A DNA stretch of 64,000 bases from contig ONMB01000005.1 of NCBI GenBank assembly GCA_900318825.1, positions 33,049 to 97,048 of the forward strand, in the 5' to 3' direction. Positions 51,396 to 59,794 of this stretch are shown here, piece after piece; within the stretch, counting starts at the first letter, position 1, and each line of letters opens with the position of its first letter. The translations under genes and the position numbers were made by a program. Under the pieces are notes generated by a model. The model ran no database searches. It had not been told where the DNA came from and saw nothing but the letters and a program-made list of their open reading frames with translations. This DNA comes from an uncultured Ruminococcus sp. (GTDB lineage: Bacteria > Bacillota > Clostridia > Oscillospirales > Ruminococcaceae).

Positions 51396-52388
51396 TCATA
51401 TCTCCTCGTAAATCTGAGGACGGTTCATAAGCACTGTGAGAGCTTCCCTGACGTCTCCGCCATTGAAGAGAACATCATTGAGCTGATTTGTTATCGGCAT
51501 CTCGACTCCAAGGCGCTTTGCTAAATCATATGCAGCCTTGCAGCAGAAATATCCCTCAACTGTTCCGACTCTCTCGACAGCTTCCTGAGGTGAAACGCCC
51601 TGACCGATGAGTATACCGGCTCTGCGGTTTCGGCTGTGCATACTTGTGCAGGTAACTATGAGGTCACCTATACCTGTAAGTCCGCTGAATGTGGTTACAT
51701 TAGCGCCGTAAGCCTTGCCAAGACGTGCTATCTCGTGGATACCGCGTGTCATCAGCGCAGCCTTTGTATTGTCGCCGTAGCCCATTCCGTCGCAGATACC
51801 TACACAGAGAGCGATTATATTCTTGAGAGCTCCGCCTATCTCGCAGCCCTTGACATCATCATTGAGGTAGATCCTCATAAAGCTGCTCGCAAGCTGTGTC
51901 TGAACATATTCAGCTGCGTCCTTGTTTTCTGAAGCAGCAACGATAGTTGTGGGTATGCAGCGTGCAACTTCCTCAGCGTGAGAAGGTCCGTAAAGAACTA
52001 CCAGTTTATCTGAATGTATCTCCTCGCCGATGACCTGACTGAGAGTTTTAAGGCTTCCCTCTTCGAGTCCCTTTCCGGTATTGACAACGATCATATTCTG
52101 ATCCACATAGGGTGCTGCGAGTTTCGCAACATCGCGCACGAACGACGAGGGAATTCCGAAAATCAGCATATCACAGCCCTTGATACAGGAAATGTCACTG
52201 GTGAGCGCAATGCTTTCTGAAACAGGCACTCCCGGCAGCTTCTGGATATGCTCGCCGTGCTTTCTGATCTCATCTATCTCAGACTGGAATTTTGACCAGA
52301 CTGTTACCTTGTGTTTTCCGCTGTGCTCAGCCATTATTGCAAGGCTGAGACCAAAGCCTCCCGAACCGAGTATAACAATATTTGCCAT
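51396..52388 (-). CDS. gpsA: NAD(P)H-dependent glycerol-3-phosphate dehydrogenase
   Basis: 330 aa from the ATG at 52388 (MANIVILGSGGFG) with AAGG 9 nt upstream; the longer frame to 52484 overlaps plsY and is rejected. It makes sn-glycerol 3-phosphate for phospholipids. The Rossmann motif GSGGFGLSLA, LPSSFVRDVA-type block, GKGLEEGSLK, GPSHAEEVA and the catalytic-lysine region GGALKNIIALCVGICDGMGYGDN are present. plsY, which uses its product, lies immediately upstream. Confidence 0.95.
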   Translation of the reverse strand: MANIVILGSGGFGLSLAIMAEHSGKHKVTVWSKFQSEIDEIRKHGEHIQKLPGVPVSESIALTSDISCIKGCDMLIFGIPSSFVRDVAKLAAPYVDQNMIVVNTGKGLEEGSLKTLSQVIGEEIHSDKLVVLYGPSHAEEVARCIPTTIVAASENKDAAEYVQTQLASSFMRIYLNDDVKGCEIGGALKNIIALCVGICDGMGYGDNTKAALMTRGIHEIARLGKAYGANVTTFSGLTGIGDLIVTCTSMHSRNRRAGILIGQGVSPQEAVERVGTVEGYFCCKAAYDLAKRLGVEMPITNQLNDVLFNGGDVREALTVLMNRPQIYEEI

Positions 52389-52408
52389 AGCTTGATACCT
52401 TCCCTTCG

Positions 52409-53080
52409 TCACATTTTTGTGTGGAACGTGAAAACATTCTCGTTGCCGTTGCGGAGACGCTCGATGTTTGAGCGGTGCATCCATACGACCATCGCAGCCA
52501 TAGGCAGCGACATCAATGCATAAAGCAGGCTTCTCTTGAAGCCGTCACCGTCCACTATCCACGACATAAGCAGCGTCGCAAGCGGACAGTAAGTCGCACT
52601 GATTATAGATGCAAGTGATACATACTTGGATATAGCAAGAATTACTATGAATATGGCAAGCAGCGCGATGAATACCTTGAAGTCAACTACAAGGAATGTC
52701 GAAACGCCGACAAGCACACCCTTGCCGCCCTTGAATTCGTAGTATATCGGGAAAATATGTCCGATAACTGCAAAAAATCCGGCAATATAGCCTATATAGT
52801 GGGTATCGTTTCCGGGTGAAAGTCCGGCGTCAAGGAGCCAGCAGAAGAGTCTCGCAAGACCTACCGCAACAACGCCCTTCATAAGATCGCCTATCAGCGT
52901 CAGGAGTGCACAGGTCTTTCCGGCACACCTGAATGTATTGGTAAGACCGGCATTGCGGCTTCCCATGTCGCGTATGTCCTTGCCCTTGATCCACCTTACT
53001 ACTATTATCGAAAAATTGCAGCTGCCAAGAAAGTACCCGAATGAAGCCGCAAGAAGCAGCGATACTATTACTCTCATCAC
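52409..53080 (-). CDS. plsY: Acyl phosphate:glycerol-3-phosphate acyltransferase
   Basis: 223 aa with about five to six transmembrane helices. PlsY motifs: GYFLGSCNFSIIVVRWIKGKDIRDMGSRNAGLTNTFR (motif 1), GHIFPIYYEFKGGKGVLVG (motif 2) and a third loop near the C-terminus. It starts phospholipid synthesis by acylating glycerol 3-phosphate. The GTG start at 53080 overlaps the der stop by four bases (an ATG follows at 53077). It is followed by gpsA in the same transcript. Confidence 0.95.
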   Translation of the reverse strand: MMRVIVSLLLAASFGYFLGSCNFSIIVVRWIKGKDIRDMGSRNAGLTNTFRCAGKTCALLTLIGDLMKGVVAVGLARLFCWLLDAGLSPGNDTHYIGYIAGFFAVIGHIFPIYYEFKGGKGVLVGVSTFLVVDFKVFIALLAIFIVILAISKYVSLASIISATYCPLATLLMSWIVDGDGFKRSLLYALMSLPMAAMVVWMHRSNIERLRNGNENVFTFHTKM

Positions 53081-54405
53081 TTATCATTCCCTCCGCGCTC
53101 ACGCACTATAAAGCGGACCGGTGTTCCTTCAAGTCCGAACGTCGAACGTATCTGGTTTTCAATGTATCTCCTGTATGAGAAGTGGAACAGATCCGCACGG
53201 TTGACGAATGTTACGAACGTCGGCGGTTTTGTTGAAGGCTGAGTCATGTAGTATATCTTCAGTCTCCTGCCCTTATCCGAAGGCGGCTGCACACGAGTTG
53301 TTGCATACGCGAGAACGTCGTTTAGCATACCTGTGGATATTCTCATACTGTTCTGTCCATAGGTGTATTTTATGAGCTCATAGAGCTTGTTTATGCGCTG
53401 ACCGGTCTTGGCTGAGATAAACACAAAGGGTACATATGACATAAAGCTGAAGTCGTTCTCGAGCTTTGTGCGGTACTCCTGCATGGTCTTGTCGTCCTTT
53501 TCTACAAGATCCCACTTGTTTACTGCTACGACACAGGCTTTTCCCTGTTCGTGAGCGTAACCTGCGACCTTTGAGTCCTGATCCGTAAAGCCCTCAGCGG
53601 CGTCAAGCATAATTACACACACGTCTGCACGGTCAACTGCCATATAAGCTCTGAGGACGCTGTAATGCTCGATCTTTTCGGTTATCTTGGACTTCTTGCG
53701 GATACCTGCGGTATCTATGAACACAAACTTGCCGTATTCGTTCTCGATGACAGTATCCGTTGAATCACGGGTAGTTCCGGCTATATCGGAAACGATAACG
53801 CGATCCTCACCGGCTATCTTGTTGATAAGTGAGGATTTTCCGGCGTTAGGCTTACCGATAACGGCTACCTTTATAACATCGTCACCATACTCCTCTTCAT
53901 TTCCGTCAGGGAGGTAGTCGTATATCTTGTCGAGCATATCTCCTGTACCGTGTCCGTGCACAGAGGAGATCGGGTAAGGATCGCCGAGTCCGAGATTATA
54001 GAACTCATAGAGCTCCATAGGCGGCTCGCCGAGGCTATCACACTTATTTACTGCAAGAATTACCGGCTTTCCGCTCTTGAGGAGCATCTGTGCAACTGCA
54101 TAGTCGTCAGCTGTAACACCGCAGCGTATGTCCGTAACAAACACGATAACGTCAGCCTTTTCGATAGCAAGCTCTGACTGTCTTCTCATCTGAGACAGGA
54201 TAACATCAGTGCTGTCGGGTTCAATACCGCCTGTGTCAACTACCATGAATTCCTTGCCTCTCCACTCACACTTTGAGTAGATACGGTCGCGGGTAACGCC
54301 GGGAGTGTCCTCAACAATAGAGAGCCTCTGACCTATCAGCTTGTTGAACAGAGTCGATTTTCCTACGTTCGGACGTCCGACAACAGCAACTATCGGTATC
54401 GACAT
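53077..54405 (-). CDS. der: Ribosome biogenesis GTPase Der (EngA)
   Basis: 442 aa. Two tandem GTPase domains: the first with VVGRPNVGKSTLFN, DTGG and NKCD; the second with VIGKPNAGKSSLIN, DTAGI and NKWD. A C-terminal KH-like domain (RLKIYYMTQPSTKPPTFVTFVN) follows. It assists 50S subunit assembly. It lies between the DUF512 radical SAM gene and plsY, with the plsY start overlapping its stop. Confidence 0.97.
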   Translation of the reverse strand: MSIPIVAVVGRPNVGKSTLFNKLIGQRLSIVEDTPGVTRDRIYSKCEWRGKEFMVVDTGGIEPDSTDVILSQMRRQSELAIEKADVIVFVTDIRCGVTADDYAVAQMLLKSGKPVILAVNKCDSLGEPPMELYEFYNLGLGDPYPISSVHGHGTGDMLDKIYDYLPDGNEEEYGDDVIKVAVIGKPNAGKSSLINKIAGEDRVIVSDIAGTTRDSTDTVIENEYGKFVFIDTAGIRKKSKITEKIEHYSVLRAYMAVDRADVCVIMLDAAEGFTDQDSKVAGYAHEQGKACVVAVNKWDLVEKDDKTMQEYRTKLENDFSFMSYVPFVFISAKTGQRINKLYELIKYTYGQNSMRISTGMLNDVLAYATTRVQPPSDKGRRLKIYYMTQPSTKPPTFVTFVNRADLFHFSYRRYIENQIRSTFGLEGTPVRFIVRERGGNDK

Positions 54406-54436
54406 ATTCTCACATCCCCTTTCTTTAAGTTCATTA

Positions 54437-55738
54437 TTAGTATTCTATTCCCATGATCGCGTCGAGCAGCTCAAAACCGTCGCTGTCTGAGGTGCGTATC
54501 GACACGTTGAGTTCACGTTCAACATCCGGTATCGTAAGATCGTCGAGGAAAACATCGCTTCCGCGGCGTATCATAGCCGAAGAAAGCAGCAGCTGGTCTC
54601 CTAGGTCCCTGCCCTTGAGCTGAGCAATGAGATCCTGAGCTGTTATGAGTCCCGTGACGGTTATAGTAGCGCCGAAGAAGTCATTCCGGATATAGCAAAC
54701 ATCGCATTTCAGCTGCGGAAAACGTTCCTCCGCCCGCCTTGCAAGCTGACAGATTATCGGATAGGGACTGTAACCGGTAGCGATAGTCACATGACGGTCG
54801 CCGCCCTCCCATTCAGCCATATCAAGTGCCTGCGAAAACTCGTCCATAAACGAGCGCAGCATACCAACACCGTTCTCATACTGAGGGTAATCCTCATAGA
54901 CCTCCGTCGGCGGTATATCCCTCTTTGCTATCAGATAGAACTCATCAGAGGGGAAAACCGTCCTCGTGCCGAATTCTTCGAGAAATTGCTTCTGAAACGA
55001 CTCGATTATATCTATCGTTTCGGCAGCGCCCTCAGGAGTAAAGGTTTTCAGCGGGTAAAGTCCCTCCCTGAACTTCGTCACTCCGACAGGTACTACTGCC
55101 ATACTGCTGATATTCGGCATAAGACTTCCGAGGTCGCGCAGGGAGCGTTTCAGCTCCTCACCGTCGTTGAGTCCGGGACAGCACACTATCTGACAATTCA
55201 GCTTGATACCGCTTTCGGCAAGCTGCCAGATGAATTTCAGCTTCTCTCCGGCAAAACGATTGTGCATCATTTTCACACGGAGCTCCGGATTGGTCGTGTG
55301 GACTGAAACGTTTATGTTCAGCTTCATCTGTATGATACGGTCGATGTCTTCCTGTTTAAGATTTGTCAGCGTGACGTAATTGCCCTGGAGGAACGAAAGG
55401 CGCGCATCGTCGTCCTTGAAATAGAGCGTTTCTCTCATTCCGGGAGGCATCTGGTCAATAAAGCAGAACACACACTTATTGCTGCATGACTGCTTGCTGT
55501 CCATAAGAAAGGTATCAAATTCGAGACCGAGGTCGTCGTACTCGTCCTTATCTATGTGAAATTCCAGTTTTTCGCCGTCTCTGACAATATCAAGATCAAC
55601 TTCAGTCTCCGCGGCATAGTACATATAGTCAAGGACGTCCTTGACGGTGTGACCGTTGATGCTTTCAAGCAGATCGCCGGGTGCCACACCTGCCTTTGCC
55701 GCCGGAGATCCGGTTATTAAACTTTTGATCCTGACCAT
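54437..55738 (-). CDS. DUF512 family PDZ/radical-SAM-like protein
   Basis: 433 aa. A PDZ-like N-terminal region (about 1-65; ITGSPAAKAGVAPGDLLESINGHTV) precedes a radical SAM-type core with the CxxxCxxC cluster CSNKCVFC (about residues 85-92) and FIDQMPPGMRETLYFKDDD. The DUF512 domain forms the C-terminal half (KREGLYPLKTFTPE-like segment, VATGYSPYP, VTGLI). The family is widespread in Clostridia and cyanobacteria, and its substrate is unknown. GGAG precedes the ATG. It is upstream of der and probably leads that operon. Confidence 0.85.
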   Translation of the reverse strand: MVRIKSLITGSPAAKAGVAPGDLLESINGHTVKDVLDYMYYAAETEVDLDIVRDGEKLEFHIDKDEYDDLGLEFDTFLMDSKQSCSNKCVFCFIDQMPPGMRETLYFKDDDARLSFLQGNYVTLTNLKQEDIDRIIQMKLNINVSVHTTNPELRVKMMHNRFAGEKLKFIWQLAESGIKLNCQIVCCPGLNDGEELKRSLRDLGSLMPNISSMAVVPVGVTKFREGLYPLKTFTPEGAAETIDIIESFQKQFLEEFGTRTVFPSDEFYLIAKRDIPPTEVYEDYPQYENGVGMLRSFMDEFSQALDMAEWEGGDRHVTIATGYSPYPIICQLARRAEERFPQLKCDVCYIRNDFFGATITVTGLITAQDLIAQLKGRDLGDQLLLSSAMIRRGSDVFLDDLTIPDVERELNVSIRTSDSDGFELLDAIMGIEY

Positions 55739-55772
55739 AAAATCTTCTCCAGCCGTTGTTTATTATCACAAA

Positions 55773-55804
55773 AAGGAGAGAAGGATCTCTCCTCCTCTCC
55801 TTCT
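55773..55804 (-). terminator. Terminator of the DUF177-rpmF operon
   Basis: AAGGAGAG (55773-55780) pairs with CTCTCCTT (55795-55802). On the minus strand it is followed by TTTTTG. Confidence 0.65.
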
Positions 55805-55825
55805 TCAGTCATCGTACTCTGACGA

Positions 55826-56011
55826 TTATTCAGCGTCCTGTTTAAGAACCTCTACGCCCTTATAGAAACCGCAGTTCTTGCAAACCTTGTGCGGAGCCTT
55901 GTATGCGCCGCAGTTGTCACACTTGGACATTGCAGGTGTCTCCAGCTTCCATACTGCAGAACGTCTCTTATCACGTCTTGCTTTGGAAGTTTTTCTCTTC
56001 GGTACAGCCAT
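55826..56011 (-). CDS. rpmF: Ribosomal protein L32
   Basis: 61 aa. [18 protein letters not shown] is the canonical start, and a zinc ribbon is formed by CDNCG and CKNCG (the four-Cys form). It follows the DUF177 gene, the conserved bacterial order. Confidence 0.98.
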   Translation of the reverse strand: MAVPKRKTSKARRDKRRSAVWKLETPAMSKCDNCGAYKAPHKVCKNCGFYKGVEVLKQDAE

Positions 56012-56043
56012 TGTGGCACCTCCTTACAAACGAGCTTCACAGC

Positions 56044-56493
56044 TCAATTATTTAGACAATTGCACTCGGATTCGTTCAGATCGCAGCCGCACACCATACA
56101 GAGTCCCTTGCAGTCTTCACGACAGAGGATCTTTGTAGGCAGCTGAAGAAGCATATCCGTTACGGCAATATCATTCAATTCAATGCTCTCGCTCTCAGCG
56201 ACGATATATTCATCGTTATCACTGCTGACGGAAGGAACTACTATATGACTGAAATCAAAGTGATAGCTTCTTTCAAATTCCCTGAGACATCTGTCGCAGG
56301 TATTCAGCAGGGTGAGATCAACGGAATAGTCAAGATAGACCACATCAGCCTTATTGTATATACGTCCCTTTATCTCCACGGGTGAAGCGAAGCTGTAACC
56401 GCGGATATCAGAAAGGTCACTTTCCGGGATAGTATAGCTGATATCCTTTGATTCTCCTGTGATATTGAAAAGCTGTTTTAGATTGAACTTCAT
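56044..56493 (-). CDS. DUF177 (YceD) family protein
   Basis: 149 aa from the ATG at 56493 (MKFNLKQLFN) with AAGGA upstream. Family layout: an N-terminal beta region (DISYTIPESDLSDIRGYSFASPVEIKGRIYNKADVVYLDYSV), LLNTCDRCLREFE with CDRC, and a C-terminal cysteine-rich end ILCREDCKGLCMVCGCDLNESECNC. In plants and E. coli the family acts in 23S rRNA/50S accumulation. It precedes rpmF by 32 nt. Confidence 0.9.
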   Translation of the reverse strand: MKFNLKQLFNITGESKDISYTIPESDLSDIRGYSFASPVEIKGRIYNKADVVYLDYSVDLTLLNTCDRCLREFERSYHFDFSHIVVPSVSSDNDEYIVAESESIELNDIAVTDMLLQLPTKILCREDCKGLCMVCGCDLNESECNCLNN

Positions 56494-56586
56494 ACGATTT
56501 TCCTTCAGAGCACCATAAATTATATTATACACCAAATGACGGGATATGTCAATACTTCGGTGTAAAAAAGCATAAATTTTTCCTGA

Positions 56587-56994
56587 TTACTTGATGAACT
56601 GCTTTACGCTTGCAGGAAGCTCGGAGTCATCAGCAGAAACTGTGAATACAACAGTAGCCTCGTCACCTGTGAGCTTGTCCAGCTTCTCGAAGAGGTTTCC
56701 GAGAGCGTCGTAGTCTCTGCCGCCGATCTTGAGGATACCGTCAACAAATACGTCCTTGATGTCGTAGTTGCCAGCGAGCATACCAGCTACAAAGCCGTAG
56801 AATGCGTCATAGCCCTCAACAGCGAACTTCTCAACGTCACACCATCTTACTCTGAAGCTGATAGAACGTCTGATGTTATCGCCCTTTTCGATGCAAACGA
56901 GGTTGCCGTTTGTGGACTTTACAGCGTCGTTGATCTGGTCGATGAGGATCTTTGTCTTACCTGTGCCCTTTTTACCTGTAATAAGTTTAATCAT
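56587..56994 (-). CDS. Small P-loop protein of unknown function
   Basis: 135 aa, too small for a normal P-loop NTPase. It opens with a clean Walker A (MIKLITGKKGTGKTKILIDQIN), shows a possible Walker-B-like strand (IKDVFVDGILKI), and ends with TVVFTVSADDSELPASVKQFIK. AAGGAG precedes the ATG. No kinase signature or partner is evident. It could be a regulatory ATPase or a truncated domain that works as an oligomer. It sits between pgi and the DUF177 gene on the same strand. Confidence 0.6.
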   Translation of the reverse strand: MIKLITGKKGTGKTKILIDQINDAVKSTNGNLVCIEKGDNIRRSISFRVRWCDVEKFAVEGYDAFYGFVAGMLAGNYDIKDVFVDGILKIGGRDYDALGNLFEKLDKLTGDEATVVFTVSADDSELPASVKQFIK

Positions 56995-57064
56995 AATTTA
57001 CTCCTTCCATTGCCTTGCGGCAGTGTGAATTATTTTGTGTTATTTATTGCAGAAGCCGGCGCAA

Positions 57065-58399
57065 TCAGCCCAGCTTAGCCTCAAGAGCAGCCTTTGCGCC
57101 TTCGTAACCGGGCTTACCGAGAAGTGCAAACATATTTGACTTGTAGCTTTCAACACCAGGCTGGTTGAAGGGATTTACGCCGAGAACATAACCTGAAATA
57201 GCGCAAGCCTTCTCGAAGAAATAGATCATATAGCCGACATTTTCTTCTGTTGTGTCGTCAAGCTCGAGAATGATGTTGGGAACTCCGCCCTCTGTATGAG
57301 CGAGAACTGTACCCTCGAATGCCTTTCTGTTAACAACGGACATATTCTGGTTTGTGAGGAAGTTAAGTCCGTCGAGGTTCTCAGCGTCGGGCTCGAGGAA
57401 GAGATCAGTCTTGGGCTTCTTGATATCAACGACAGTCTCGAAGAGGAGTCTGGAACCGTCCTGAATGTACTGGCCCATAGAGTGAAGGTCTGTTGAGAAA
57501 ACAGCAGATGAAGGGAAGATACCCTTGTTGTCCTTGCCTTCGCTCTCGCCGAAGAGCTGCTTGTACCACTCAGACATCATTACAAAGCTCGGATCATAAG
57601 AAACGAGCATTTCAACAGACTTACCCTTTCTGTAAAGGATATTTCTGAGAGCAGCGTACTTGTAGCAGTCGTTGTTATCGAAATCAGCGCAGAAATCAGC
57701 CTGTGCCTTAGCAGCACCCTTCATGAGAGCGTCGATGTCGCAGCCTGCAACAGCGATAGGAAGCAGACCAACTGCTGTGAGAACTGAGAAACGTCCTCCT
57801 ACATCGTCCGGGATAACGAATGTTTCGTAGCCCTCTGTATCGGAAAGGCTCTTGAGAGTTCCTCTTGCCTTGTCAGTTGTAGCAAAAATTCTCTCCTTAG
57901 CGCCGTCCTTGCCGTACTTGTCCTCAACCATCTTCTTGAAGATGCGGAAAGCAAGAGCAGGCTCGGTAGTTGTACCTGACTTAGAGATAACGTTTACAGA
58001 GAAATCCTTACCCTCACAGAGAGCGATGATCTCGTTGAGGTAAGCAGGATTTATAGAATTTCCGACATAGTAGATGTCAGGAGTATCCTTCTTGATATTG
58101 TTGTAAAGGGGCGACTTGAGGAGCTCGATAGCAGCTCTTGCGCCGAGATATGAACCACCGATACCTATAACGATGAGTATATCAGAATTCTTCTTTATCT
58201 TTTCTGCAGCAGCCTTTATGCGTGCAAACTCTTCCTTATCATAGTTTGTAGGAAGCTCTACCCAGCCGAGGAAGTCATTTCCGAGACCGTTCTTCTTGTG
58301 AAGAGAATCAGCAGCAGCCTCTACCTGAGACTTGATACCTGCAAGCTCATCTGCATTTATGTAGTCCTTCAGGTATTTTGTGTTAAGTTTTAATGACAT
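57065..58399 (-). CDS. pgi: Glucose-6-phosphate isomerase
   Basis: 444 aa, matching the short Gram-positive form. Start at the ATG 58399 ([13 protein letters not shown]), which follows GGAGG by about 10 nt; an upstream in-frame start at 58438 lies before that site. Motifs: [31 protein letters not shown], the [29 protein letters not shown] signature, and a C-terminal lysine region ([17 protein letters not shown]). It interconverts glucose 6-phosphate and fructose 6-phosphate. Own promoter upstream. Confidence 0.96.
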   Translation of the reverse strand: MSLKLNTKYLKDYINADELAGIKSQVEAAADSLHKKNGLGNDFLGWVELPTNYDKEEFARIKAAAEKIKKNSDILIVIGIGGSYLGARAAIELLKSPLYNNIKKDTPDIYYVGNSINPAYLNEIIALCEGKDFSVNVISKSGTTTEPALAFRIFKKMVEDKYGKDGAKERIFATTDKARGTLKSLSDTEGYETFVIPDDVGGRFSVLTAVGLLPIAVAGCDIDALMKGAAKAQADFCADFDNNDCYKYAALRNILYRKGKSVEMLVSYDPSFVMMSEWYKQLFGESEGKDNKGIFPSSAVFSTDLHSMGQYIQDGSRLLFETVVDIKKPKTDLFLEPDAENLDGLNFLTNQNMSVVNRKAFEGTVLAHTEGGVPNIILELDDTTEENVGYMIYFFEKACAISGYVLGVNPFNQPGVESYKSNMFALLGKPGYEGAKAALEAKLG

Positions 58400-58456
58400 T
58401 GAAAAATTACCTCCAGTATGCACAGCAATGCCGTACAAATATAATTTACCATCTTT

Positions 58457-58485
58457 ATGATACTATATTTTTAAGATTTTTTCAA
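58457..58485 (-). promoter_or_regulatory. Promoter of pgi
   Basis: On the minus strand, TTGAAA (58485-58480), a 17-nt spacer and TATCAT (58462-58457). Confidence 0.65.
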
Positions 58486-58540
58486 GTCCCTTTAGGGCAT
58501 AATTTGCACTTTTGTGTAATCTGACCAAATATAACCTGAT

Positions 58541-59683
58541 TTACCCCACTATATTCAACAGCATTTCCTTAAAAATGTAAGGGTAATCAAGCTGTCTGAC
58601 TGAATCTGCCGCAATTATGTCCGACTCATAGACAAGCGTTTTGCCATTGAAGAAGGCAGCAGTCCCGATCACCTGACCGTTTTTTACCGGAGCAGTCACA
58701 TATTTAGGCAGCACAGTGCATGTTCGTAGCTCCCCTGCCCCCTTGGGTATAACGACCGCACTCTGCGATCTGAGCTTTATCGGGACCGCAATATCCCTGC
58801 CGTTTCTCACTTTAATAGGTATGAGCATCTCGTCCGGGAACATAGTTGCCGTGACCTTGTACTCGCTGAAGCCCTTCTTACAGAGCTCCTTTGCCTTGCC
58901 CTGAGCAGTTTCGGCGTCCGGAGCCCCGAGAACTACTGAAATATATTTCGTTCCGCCCTCAGAACAGCCGCACTCTGCCGCACAATAGCCGGAAAGTTCC
59001 GTATGCGAAGCCTTGAAGCCGATATGCTGCTTATAAGTTCTGGTAAGCTGGTTTTCGCTGACAAGCTCGACAGTACCGTTCCTGACGTGATCACGCCAAG
59101 TGGAGAAATACGCCCGCAGGATATCATATCGCGCGAGTTTTGCACATATTACTGCCATATCAGCGGCAGTCGTAATCTCGCGCTCGTCATCGAAGCCATA
59201 GGGCGAATAGAAGGAGGTATCCCTGAGTCCGAGATCAAAAGCCTCAGTGTTCATTCGCATAACGAACCTTTCCACTGACTGTTCAGAGCTCTCAGCAAGT
59301 ACGGTCACAGCGTCATTTGCGTTGCCTATGATAACGCTTTTGAGCAGTTCTTCGACCGTCATTTTGTCTCCCGGTTCAAGCCAGACCACAGAACCCTTTG
59401 TTCCGCGGACACTTTCAGAGGCGGTCAGTTCATCAGTAAGCCTGAATTTTCCTGTCTCAATGTCCTCTGCGATCAGCAGAAGAGTCATCAGCTTGTTCAG
59501 ATATCCGGCAGAACGAAGCTGGTGGTCGTTATTCCTGCACAAAACGGCTCCTGTCTCACCTTCAACAAGGACGTAGGAATAATCCGGACTCTCCTCCTCA
59601 GACTTTTTGCCGGCTGAAATGGCAGAAAAAAATGCAGCCAAAGCGGCTGCACACAGTAAAACTCTCAGTATACCGCGTTTCAC
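58541..59683 (-). CDS. PBP5-like (peptidase S11) protein with all catalytic motifs lost
   Basis: 380 aa with a GTG start at 59683 (GAGGT 7 nt upstream) and a signal peptide (VLLCAAALAAFFSAISA). The S11 D-Ala-D-Ala carboxypeptidase fold is clear: YVLVEGETGAVLCRN, LNKLMTLLLIAE, LLKSVIIGNANDAVTVLAE, DTSFYSPYGFDDEREITTAADMA, and a C-terminal beta domain (MLIPIKVRNGRDIAVPIKL). The catalytic SxxK is Tyr61-L-N-Lys64, SxN is Asn121-A-Asn123, and KTG is Lys224-A-Ser226. It should not form an acyl-enzyme. It probably binds or senses stem peptides, or regulates the intact paralogue two genes away. Confidence 0.82.
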   Translation of the reverse strand: MKRGILRVLLCAAALAAFFSAISAGKKSEEESPDYSYVLVEGETGAVLCRNNDHQLRSAGYLNKLMTLLLIAEDIETGKFRLTDELTASESVRGTKGSVVWLEPGDKMTVEELLKSVIIGNANDAVTVLAESSEQSVERFVMRMNTEAFDLGLRDTSFYSPYGFDDEREITTAADMAVICAKLARYDILRAYFSTWRDHVRNGTVELVSENQLTRTYKQHIGFKASHTELSGYCAAECGCSEGGTKYISVVLGAPDAETAQGKAKELCKKGFSEYKVTATMFPDEMLIPIKVRNGRDIAVPIKLRSQSAVVIPKGAGELRTCTVLPKYVTAPVKNGQVIGTAAFFNGKTLVYESDIIAADSVRQLDYPYIFKEMLLNIVG

Positions 59684-59740
59684 AGCTATCACCTCAGCAC
59701 AATATATGCCCCAAAACGCTGGTTTATGCTGAATACAAAA

Positions 59741-59765
59741 AGGAGCAGCTGCGCATGCTGCTCCT
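59741..59765 (-). terminator. Terminator of the VanY-like gene
   Basis: AGGAGCAGC (59741-59749) pairs with GCTGCTCCT (59757-59765). On the minus strand it is followed by TTTTTG. Confidence 0.8.
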
Positions 59766-59794
59766 GAATATTCGTAAGTTAAGCCGTTAAACCA

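Noticed and set aside
52389-52484. N-terminal extension of gpsA (MDAPLKHRAS...)
   Set aside because: It overlaps plsY in another frame and has no family match; the Rossmann motif starts right after the ATG at 52388.
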